Assembly: GCA_003150175.1 (NCBI GenBank)
Contig: QAKZ01000081.1
Span: 1 to 7,263, forward strand
Reading direction: 5' to 3'
Length of the DNA stretch: 7,263 nt
DNA from: Coriobacteriia bacterium
GTDB taxonomy: Bacteria; Actinomycetota; Coriobacteriia; Coriobacteriales; Atopobiaceae
Positions 1 through 4,916 of the stretch are shown here, one piece after another. The position numbers were made by a program, and so were the translations under genes. A model generated the notes under the pieces. It was not told the DNA's origin. It ran no database searches and saw only the letters and a list, made by a program, of their open reading frames with translations. The first letter of the stretch is position 1, and every line of letters starts with the position of its first letter.

Positions 1-32
1 CCCTCGCCCCTCCCGCAATCTAAGGAGAACCA

Positions 33-728
33 ATGACCCCCGCCTCCAAGCCCTCGCCCATCCGCCGCGGCGTCTGGGCGGCGCTCATCGCCCTGTGCCT
101 CGCCAACCTCGCGGCACACCTCTTTGCGCAGCAGTTCCTGCCCGACACCGTCCCCATGCACTGGGGCGTTAGCGGCGCCGCGGACGGCTGGGCTCCAAAG
201 CCCGAGATCATCATCCTCGCCGCGCTGCCGGCAGCGCTTCTTGCCCTGTTCTGGTTCGTGCCGCGCATCGATCCCAAAGGCCAGGCCTACGAGCGCATGG
301 GCGGGGTCTGGCCCGCCTTCGTCGTCGGGTTCACCCTGTTCATGTGCGTGATGACGTGGATGCCCGAGGCCACGGTCTTCGGTTGGATTCCCGCCGCGGG
401 GGTCGGCTCGGTGGGGACCGTCGTCTGCTGCCTGATCGGCGTCCTCTTCATCGGGCTCGGCAACTACCTGCCGCGCGTCAAGCAGAACTACACCTTCGGC
501 GTAAAGACGCCCTGGGCGCTCGACGACCCGGACAACTGGCGCCGTACCCAGCGGTTCGGCGGCGTCTGCTTCGTCGCCATGGGACTCGTGATCGTGGCGT
601 TCGGCTTCCTCGGCCCGGCACTTACGAGGGAGGCCGCCGTCGCGGTCCTTCTTGCCGTCGTCCTTTTGCCCTGCGTCGCGATGTACGTCTACAGCTACCT
701 GCTCTGGCGCCGCCGCGCCGCGCGGTAG
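33..728 (+). CDS. SdpI/DUF1648 family six-helix membrane protein
   Basis: A 231-residue integral membrane protein of the SdpI family. In Bacillus, SdpI gives immunity to the SdpC toxin and sequesters the SdpR repressor at the membrane; most homologues have no proven role. Six hydrophobic segments are visible at about residues 14-34, 58-78, 94-112, 120-142, 175-195 and 200-222. The DUF1648 signature lies between helices 1 and 2 (TVPMHWGVSGAADGW, residues 39-53). The SdpI signature follows helix 4: GNYLPRVKQNYTFGVKTPW (143-161) and then LDDPDNWRRT. The start is fixed by TAAGGAGA at 21-28. The C-terminus is basic (RRRAAR), as expected for a cytoplasmic tail. In many Gram-positives an ArsR-type autorepressor gene sits directly upstream; that position is outside this window. 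The family assignment is firm. A role in bacteriocin immunity here is only inference, because no toxin gene is visible. Confidence 0.9.
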   Translation: MTPASKPSPIRRGVWAALIALCLANLAAHLFAQQFLPDTVPMHWGVSGAADGWAPKPEIIILAALPAALLALFWFVPRIDPKGQAYERMGGVWPAFVVGFTLFMCVMTWMPEATVFGWIPAAGVGSVGTVVCCLIGVLFIGLGNYLPRVKQNYTFGVKTPWALDDPDNWRRTQRFGGVCFVAMGLVIVAFGFLGPALTREAAVAVLLAVVLLPCVAMYVYSYLLWRRRAAR

Positions 729-866
729 CTCGGCAATCGGCGGCCCGCCCCGCGAAACAACGTGGTTTCTCAGTTAATTGAAGGTTACCCCCGCCCGTGG
801 CGCCCTCGGCGGTCCCCGCGATGGCGTATCCTTCCGAACGTGCGCGTAACTTTCTCGCATTAGGTT

Positions 867-900
867 GCAAGGGGGAGGGGAATGGGTCCCCTCCGGTTGC
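867..900 (+). promoter_or_regulatory. Leader stem-loop upstream of the amino-acid binding-protein gene
   Basis: The 214-nt gap between the SdpI-like gene and the binding-protein gene holds no further convincing gene and no clear promoter hexamers. Its one obvious structure is this hairpin: GGAGGGGA (874-881) pairs perfectly with TCCCCTCC (887-894) around the loop ATGGG. It is extended by GCAA (867-870) with TTGC (897-900) beyond a small internal loop. No T-run follows, so it is not an intrinsic terminator. It may be an mRNA leader structure. It matches no riboswitch class I know. Confidence 0.45.
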
Positions 901-942
901 GCGGCACGGAAGGGGTCTCACACCAAACCGGAAGGAACCGAC

Positions 943-1854
943 ATGACTGACCTTTCTCGCCGTAATTTCCTCAAGCTATCCGGCCTCTCGACGCTGACCG
1001 TCGCGGGCGCCACGTTCCTCACCGGCTGCGGCCCCGCCGCACAGAGCTCCGACGCCAAGTCGGACGCCAAGGCCGATTCCTCCGCCTCCGGCTCCAAGGA
1101 CGCCGGCAAGCTCGGCGACGGCAAGACCCTGCGCGTCGGCATGGAGGCCGCCTACGCCCCCTACAACTGGCAGGAGTCCAAGGAGTCCGACACCACCATC
1201 CCCATCGAGAACGTCTCGGGCGCCTACGCCGACGGCTACGATGTCCAGATCGCAAAGAAGATCGCCGAGGCCCTCGGCATGGAGGCCGTCGCGGTAAAGA
1301 TGGAGTTCGGCGCCCTCGTCGACGCCCTGTCCAACGGCCAGATCGACATCATCTGCGCCGGCATGTCCGTGACGCCCGAGCGCGCCCAGTCCGCCGACTT
1401 CACCGACTCCTACATCGACGACGAGGTCGTCATCGTGGTCAAGAAGGACTCCAAGTACGCCGGCGCCTCGAAGCTCTCCGACTTCACTGGCGCCACCGTC
1501 CTCGGCCAGAAGGACACCTTCTACGACGACCTGATCGACGAGATCCCCCAGGTCAACCACCTGACCCCGGTCGCCACCGTGCCGCTGGTCGTCGACGGCA
1601 TCGAGAACGGCACCTGCGACGCCATCACCTTCTCGTCGATGTCCCTGCCCAAGCTCCTCAACAGCTACCCCGACCTCATGAAGGTCGAGCTCGAGGACGG
1701 CCAGGGCTTCTCGGACCCCTCCAACCCGGACAACGCGGCCATCGCCAAGGGCCAGGACGCCATGCTCGCCAAGCTCAACGAGATCATCGGCGGCATCTCG
1801 CAGGAGGATCGCCTCAACATCTGGCAGGACTGCATGGACCGTCAGCCGGAGTAG
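943..1854 (+). CDS. Amino-acid ABC transporter substrate-binding lipoprotein (Tat-exported)
   Basis: A 303-residue extracellular solute-binding protein of family 3 (PBPb fold) that captures a polar amino acid and delivers it to the permease encoded next. The N-terminus carries a perfect twin-arginine motif, SRRNFLK (residues 5-11), a hydrophobic stretch, and a lipobox LTGC. Cys29 should therefore be lipidated after Tat export. A Ser/Asp/Lys/Ala-rich tether (about 31-56) precedes the ligand domain. Family motifs include LRVGMEAAYAPYNW (63-76), YDVQIAKKIAEALGM (99-113) and GMSVTPERAQSADFTDSY (140-157), where Arg147 is the expected contact for the ligand alpha-carboxylate. I chose the ATG at 943 because the SD GGAAGGA (931-937, spacing 5) precedes it and because the Tat signal must be N-terminal; an in-frame ATG at 865 would bury the signal. 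The exact ligand cannot be read from the sequence. It is the first gene of a three-gene importer operon. Confidence 0.93.
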   Translation: MTDLSRRNFLKLSGLSTLTVAGATFLTGCGPAAQSSDAKSDAKADSSASGSKDAGKLGDGKTLRVGMEAAYAPYNWQESKESDTTIPIENVSGAYADGYDVQIAKKIAEALGMEAVAVKMEFGALVDALSNGQIDIICAGMSVTPERAQSADFTDSYIDDEVVIVVKKDSKYAGASKLSDFTGATVLGQKDTFYDDLIDEIPQVNHLTPVATVPLVVDGIENGTCDAITFSSMSLPKLLNSYPDLMKVELEDGQGFSDPSNPDNAAIAKGQDAMLAKLNEIIGGISQEDRLNIWQDCMDRQPE

Positions 1855-1880
1855 GCTCACAATCAAATCAGCGTTTCTCG

Positions 1881-1906
1881 GGGCAGGGAGCACATCCCTG
1901 CCCTTT
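1881..1906 (+). terminator. Intra-operon stem-loop, partial terminator or mRNA 3'-end stabiliser
   Basis: GGGCAGGGA (1881-1889) pairs perfectly with TCCCTGCCC (1895-1903) across a 5-nt loop (GCACA) and is followed by only TTT. It lies 26 nt after the binding-protein stop and before the permease SD. A strong 9-bp stem with a short T-run suggests leaky termination, or protection of the upstream mRNA end. Either would give more binding protein than permease and ATPase. This arrangement is common in binding-protein transport operons; the function here is inferred. Confidence 0.7.
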
Positions 1907-1938
1907 CGGCAATTCGGACTAAGGAACTAAGGATTCAT

Positions 1939-3117
1939 ATGGCATCTGCAACCGCCCGCTTGGCGAAGTTCGTGAAGGAGGACCACCGGTACGTGCTCCT
2001 GGGCACGTCGGCCGTCGCCTTCGTCGGCATGCTGCTCTCGAGCTCGCCCCGTCCCGCGATGAGCTTCCTGGCTAACGCCTTCACGGTCGAGCTCGTCATG
2101 TATTACCTGCTTGTGGCCTGGCTCGTGGTCTCGGCCGTGGGGCTCGTCCTCAAGCTCACCCACTGGAAGACCTACGCGCAGGAGTCCCCGCTCGCCAAGC
2201 CCGCCGCCGCGACCGCGCTGCGCGTCGCGAGCTACGTGGTCTGGGCCTGCACGGCGATCCTCTTCGTCGACCGCGCCGTCATGGGCTTCGCCTCCGCTTG
2301 GGCCGCCGCAGCCGTGGCGACCTCGATGCCGGACGACATGCTCACCCAGATCCTCTATATGTTCCAGCAGGGCAAGGACACCTACCTCACGGGCGCCCTC
2401 ACCACCATCGAGCTGGCCGTCTTCGGCACGATCATCGCGTTTTTCCTGGCGCTTCTCCTCGCCGCCGTCCGCATTCTCGAGATCGACCGCTCCGACAACG
2501 ACGCCGTCCGCTTCCTCAAGAAGGTCGGCGTCGGTTTCGCGAAGGTCTACTCCACCGTGGTCCGCGGCACCCCGATGCTCGTCCAGGGCGTCATCGTCTA
2601 CTACCTGGGCTTCAACATCGTGAGCGGCTTCGGCCTCTCGATCACCGAGGTCAACGCACTTTGGACGCGCTTCATCGCCGGCCTCGTGGTCATCTCGCTC
2701 AACTCGACCGCCTACATGATGGAGGTCCTGCGCGGCGGCATCGAGTCCGTCGACAAGGGCCAGATGGAGGCCGCGCGCTCGCTCGGTCTCTCGCAGTGGC
2801 AGGCCATGCTCAAGGTCGTTTTCCCGCAGGGCATCAAGTACGCGATCCCCGGCCTTTCCAACGAGCTCGTCATCAACATCAAGGATTCGTCGGTTCTCTC
2901 GGTCATCGGCGTGTTTGACCTTGCGTTCGCCGCGAGCACCGTTGCCGGCATCTACTACAAGCAGCTCAACGCCTACCTCGTCATCGCCGTGTTCTACCTG
3001 ATCATGACGGCGTTCGCGTCGTGGCTTCTGGGCAAGCTCGCGGCCCGCCTCGACGTCAAGGCCGAGCCCGTGGGCAGCACGTCCGACGCGCCCGTTGCAA
3101 AGAAGGCGGAGGCATAA
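1939..3117 (+). CDS. Amino-acid ABC transporter permease (HisM/GlnP type) with long N-terminal extension
   Basis: A 392-residue inner-membrane subunit of a polar amino-acid importer. The conserved permease core runs from about residue 149 ([17 protein letters not shown]) to about 370. It carries the EAA loop that docks on the ATPase: EAARSLGLS starts at residue 277 and is followed by the conserved [12 protein letters not shown] stretch. Typical HisM/GlnP permeases have about 220-240 residues. The extra ~145 N-terminal residues hold about three hydrophobic helices (around 17-35, 50-70 and 93-125). The C-terminus ends in a charged Ala/Pro/Lys tail. AAGGA (1921-1925) and AAGG (1929-1932) lie upstream of the chosen ATG, the latter at 6-nt spacing. 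No second permease gene is present, so the transporter probably works as a permease homodimer. The gene ends 2 nt before the ATPase start. The role of the extension is unknown to me. Confidence 0.93.
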   Translation: MASATARLAKFVKEDHRYVLLGTSAVAFVGMLLSSSPRPAMSFLANAFTVELVMYYLLVAWLVVSAVGLVLKLTHWKTYAQESPLAKPAAATALRVASYVVWACTAILFVDRAVMGFASAWAAAAVATSMPDDMLTQILYMFQQGKDTYLTGALTTIELAVFGTIIAFFLALLLAAVRILEIDRSDNDAVRFLKKVGVGFAKVYSTVVRGTPMLVQGVIVYYLGFNIVSGFGLSITEVNALWTRFIAGLVVISLNSTAYMMEVLRGGIESVDKGQMEAARSLGLSQWQAMLKVVFPQGIKYAIPGLSNELVINIKDSSVLSVIGVFDLAFAASTVAGIYYKQLNAYLVIAVFYLIMTAFASWLLGKLAARLDVKAEPVGSTSDAPVAKKAEA

Positions 3118-3119
3118 CC

Positions 3120-3980
3120 ATGGCTAACGAGAAGTACGCGAAGATCGCCGCGGCTGTCGCGGGCCAGTCCTACGAGGCTCCCGCCGAGGCCGCGCCCGTG
3201 GCCGGTGCCGCTGGCACCGCCGCAACCGCTGCCGCGACCGCCGGCGCCGAGCCCGTCATCCGCGTCGAGGGCCTGCGCAAGTCCTTCGGCGACCTCGAGG
3301 TCCTGCGCAACATCGACCTTTCGGTCATGCCCGGCCAGGTCGTGACCATCATCGGCGCCTCGGGCTCCGGCAAGTCGACCCTGCTGCGCTGCCTGAACCT
3401 GCTCGAGACCCCCGACGCCGGCCACGTGTGGTTCCGCGGCGCCGACCTCGCCGCCGACCACGTCGACGTGAACAAGCTGCGCGAGAAGATCGGCATGGTT
3501 TTCCAGGGCTTCAACCTGTTCAACAACATGAACGTCCTGGACAACTGCACCCTCGCGCCCGTCACGCTCAAAAAGATGTCCAAGGCGGAGGCCGAGGACG
3601 TCGCCCGCAAGCACCTCGCCGAGGTCGGCCTCTCCGACTTCGTGACGGCCGACGTCACGCGCCTCTCGGGCGGCCAGAAGCAGCGCGTCGCCATCGCGCG
3701 CGCCCTGTGCATGCAGCCCGACCTCATGCTCTTCGACGAGCCGACCTCCGCGCTCGACCCCGAGATCTCCGGCGAGGTCCTGAACGTCATGCGCGACCTC
3801 GCGTCCGACGGCATGACGATGGTCGTCGTCACCCACGAGATGGAGTTCGCGAAGAACGTCTCCGACGAGCTCGTCTTCATGGACAAGGGCGTCATCGCCG
3901 AGAAGGGCGACCCGCACAAGATGTTCTCCAACCCCGAGCATCCCCGCACCCGCGAGTTCCTCGCCCGCTACCTCGACTAA
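3120..3980 (+). CDS. Amino-acid ABC transporter ATP-binding protein (GlnQ/HisP type)
   Basis: A 286-residue cytoplasmic ATPase that powers the importer encoded just upstream. All nucleotide-binding motifs are intact: Walker [10 protein letters not shown] (residues 79-87, Lys85), Q-loop Gln129 in [11 protein letters not shown] signature LSGGQ (182-186), Walker B LMLFDE (202-207, catalytic Glu207), D-loop SALD and switch His239 in VTHEM. GlnQ-type proteins have about 240 residues. The excess here is an Ala/Pro/Glu-rich N-terminal segment of about 45 residues before [12 protein letters not shown], probably a flexible tail. The start at 3120 has a GGAGG-type SD (GGCGGAGGC at 3105-3113) inside the end of the permease gene and lies 2 nt after its TAA, which indicates translational coupling. 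An in-frame ATG at 3021 would run far into the permease gene and gives a non-homologous leader, so I rejected it. The last base of the TAA stop is also the first base of a 31-bp palindrome. Confidence 0.95.
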   Translation: MANEKYAKIAAAVAGQSYEAPAEAAPVAGAAGTAATAAATAGAEPVIRVEGLRKSFGDLEVLRNIDLSVMPGQVVTIIGASGSGKSTLLRCLNLLETPDAGHVWFRGADLAADHVDVNKLREKIGMVFQGFNLFNNMNVLDNCTLAPVTLKKMSKAEAEDVARKHLAEVGLSDFVTADVTRLSGGQKQRVAIARALCMQPDLMLFDEPTSALDPEISGEVLNVMRDLASDGMTMVVVTHEMEFAKNVSDELVFMDKGVIAEKGDPHKMFSNPEHPRTREFLARYLD

Positions 3981-4010
3981 TGACGAAAAGGGACAGTCCC
4001 TTTTCGTCAT
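3980..4010. repeat. 31-bp perfect palindrome, copy 1 (central A)
   Basis: The arm ATGACGAAAAGGGAC (3980-3994), centre A (3995) and the exact reverse complement of the arm (3996-4010) make a 31-bp palindrome. Its first base is the last base of the ATPase stop codon. As RNA it folds into a 14-bp stem with a 3-nt loop. The core has AAAA before GGGA and TTTT after TCCC on both strands, so it could act as a bidirectional terminator for the importer operon. Confidence 0.95.
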
Positions 4011-4020
4011 TTCAGTTCCC

Positions 4021-4051
4021 TTGATAGCCGGTGCCCGTCGCCGGGTATATT
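4021..4051 (+). promoter_or_regulatory. Candidate promoter for the transposase gene
   Basis: TTGATA (4021-4026) and TATATT (4046-4051) resemble sigma-A -35 and -10 boxes. The 19-nt spacer is longer than optimal. The spacer contains a short dyad, CCGGTG (4028-4033) with CGCCGG (4039-4044). The placement just outside copy 1 would give the transposase its own weak promoter. This rests on sequence resemblance only. Confidence 0.35.
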
Positions 4052-4090
4052 CCTCCTCACCTATATCGACGGGGTGGGGAGGCGTTTTTT
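4052..4090 (+). promoter_or_regulatory. RBS-sequestering, terminator-like hairpin before the transposase start
   Basis: CCTCCTCACC (4052-4061) pairs with GGTGGGGAGG (4073-4082) as nine Watson-Crick pairs and one G-U pair around an 11-nt loop. The 3' arm contains the only SD of the transposase (GGAGG, 4078-4082, 8 nt before the ATG). CG and six T's (4085-4090) follow, ending exactly at the ATG. The same element can therefore hide the ribosome binding site and resemble an intrinsic terminator. IS200 is known to restrict its transposase through a 5' stem-loop that blocks ribosome binding; the parallel here is inference. Confidence 0.7.
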
Positions 4091-4834
4091 ATGCCGAGAA
4101 TTGCGCGCGCGAAAGCCGAGTCGGGGTTCTACCACGTGATCGCCAAGGGCAGCGGCGGTCAGAACTTGTTCGAATGCGATGAGGACTACCTCGCGTTCTT
4201 GTCATACCTGTCGAAGAACTGCGAGAAGCTCAGCGCGCTCGTTCGCGCATATTGCCTCATGACCAACCACGTCCATCTGCTGCTGGAAGACCACGACGAT
4301 CGCCTGAGCGAGGTCATGAAGGCGACCATCACGAGCTATGCCCTGCGCTTCAATAGCCGTGCTGGCCACATCGGGCATGTCTTCCAGCAGCGCTTTAAGA
4401 GCCAGCCTATCGAGGATGAGGGCTATCTGCTCCAGGCGGTCCGCTACATCCACAACAACCCCGCGAAGGCCGGGGTTTGCCCTGCGAGCGAGTATCGTTG
4501 GAGCAGCTTCCATGAGTACGCGTCCGGCGTCTCCGCGGTCGCGGACACCTCGCTCATCCTCGACATGTGCGGCGGCGTCGACGGGTTTCTTGACTTCAGC
4601 GTCGCCGCGGAGGACGGCGGCTACCGGTTCGCCCAGCGTTCGCGCATCTCGGAGGCGCAGGCGCGCGAGGTCGCGGGGCAGGTCCTTGGGAAAATTGCCC
4701 CGACGGACGTCAAAACCCTGGGGCGGGAGAGCCGCGATGCGCTACTCTTTGACCTAAAAGACGCCGGTCTTTCGGCCAGGCAGATCAGCCGCCTGACCGG
4801 TATCGGCCAAAACACAATCGCCCGGGCCCGATGA
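4091..4834 (+). CDS. REP-associated tyrosine transposase (RAYT, Y1/HUH family)
   Basis: A 247-residue single-strand DNA transposase of the IS200-related Y1 superfamily. These enzymes cut hairpin-bearing ssDNA through a 5'-phosphotyrosine. The HUH metal-binding motif is H60-V-H62 in YCLMTNHVHLLL. The probable nucleophile is Tyr119 in AVRYIHNNPAKAG, at the usual RAYT position. GHVFQQRFKS (95-104) and YRWSSFHEY (135-143) are further RAYT hallmarks. The C-terminal part (about 200-245, ending GLSARQISRLTGIGQNTIARAR) looks like a helix-turn-helix, as in the longer RAYT subfamilies. The start at 4091 follows GGAGG and gives the usual N-terminus MPRIARAKAESGFYHVI; the in-frame ATG at 4031 adds unrelated residues. 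The catalytic residues are intact, so the gene is probably active or recently active. Its stop TGA (4832-4834) lies inside palindrome copy 2, so the native C-terminus could be slightly altered. Transcription from the importer operon would have to pass copy 1 and the 4052-4090 hairpin. Confidence 0.92.
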   Translation: MPRIARAKAESGFYHVIAKGSGGQNLFECDEDYLAFLSYLSKNCEKLSALVRAYCLMTNHVHLLLEDHDDRLSEVMKATITSYALRFNSRAGHIGHVFQQRFKSQPIEDEGYLLQAVRYIHNNPAKAGVCPASEYRWSSFHEYASGVSAVADTSLILDMCGGVDGFLDFSVAAEDGGYRFAQRSRISEAQAREVAGQVLGKIAPTDVKTLGRESRDALLFDLKDAGLSARQISRLTGIGQNTIARAR

Positions 4835-4861
4835 CGAAAAGGGACAGTCCCTTTTCGTCAT
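4831..4861. repeat. 31-bp perfect palindrome, copy 2 (central A)
   Basis: Identical base for base to the copy at 3980-4010, with arms 4831-4845 and 4847-4861 and centre A (4846). It overlaps the transposase reading frame: its bases 2-4 are the TGA stop codon. It is separated from copy 3 by ten bases (CCCGCCCAAA). It could also serve as the transcription terminator of the transposase gene. Confidence 0.95.
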
Positions 4862-4871
4862 CCCGCCCAAA

Positions 4872-4902
4872 ATGACGAAAAGGGACTGTCCCTTTTCGTC
4901 AT
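4872..4902. repeat. 31-bp perfect palindrome, copy 3 (central T, inverted orientation)
   Basis: The arms are 4872-4886 and 4888-4902, identical to the other copies, but the centre (4887) is T. The copy is therefore the reverse complement of copies 1 and 2. With copy 2 it makes an inverted doublet of 31-nt arms and a 10-nt spacer, the layout of a REPIN. It ends one base before GAGGAGG (4904-4910), the nadE ribosome binding site. Folding of this copy could affect access to that site. Confidence 0.95.
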
Positions 4903-4916
4903 CGAGGAGGTAAGAG

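Larger units (their letters stand above)
3980..4902 (+). mobile_element. RAYT transposase locus bracketed by 31-bp palindromes (REPtron-like unit)
   Basis: This 923-bp island contains one HUH/Y1 transposase gene with one palindrome at its left end and an inverted pair at its right end. Copy 1 to copy 2 (3980-4861) forms an 882-bp segment with identical ends in direct orientation; copy 3 adds an inverted end. RAYT genes with flanking REP sequences are known chiefly from gammaproteobacteria. Here the flanking sequence is a perfect palindrome, not a GTAG-headed imperfect REP hairpin. The transposase uses visibly more A/T-ending codons (TAT, CAT, GAA, TTG, CGT) than the strongly C/G-ending genes on both sides, which is consistent with separate ancestry. 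Whether the unit moves as a whole cannot be seen from a single copy. No target-site duplication is apparent, as expected for single-tyrosine enzymes. Confidence 0.7.

Noticed and set aside
865..942. Upstream in-frame start for the binding protein
   Set aside because: It would put 26 non-conserved residues before the Tat signal. The ATG at 943 has a well-placed SD.
976..1893. 305-residue minus-strand frame opposite the binding-protein gene
   Set aside because: Same antisense-shadow composition (Val/Gly/Asp/Leu-rich), no domain, and the + strand gene is unambiguous.
2994..4010. 338-residue minus-strand frame that starts in palindrome copy 1 with MTKRDCPFSS
   Set aside because: It lies opposite the ABC ATPase gene, whose motifs are complete. 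The start codon comes only from the repeat, and the composition is typical of antisense frames in high-GC DNA.
3980..4902. CRISPR array or classical IS200/IS605 element
   Set aside because: There are only three repeats, they differ in orientation, and their spacings are 820 and 10 nt, so this is not a CRISPR array. There is no TnpB, and the protein has RAYT rather than IS200 TnpA features (RYIHNNP motif and a C-terminal HTH-like part).
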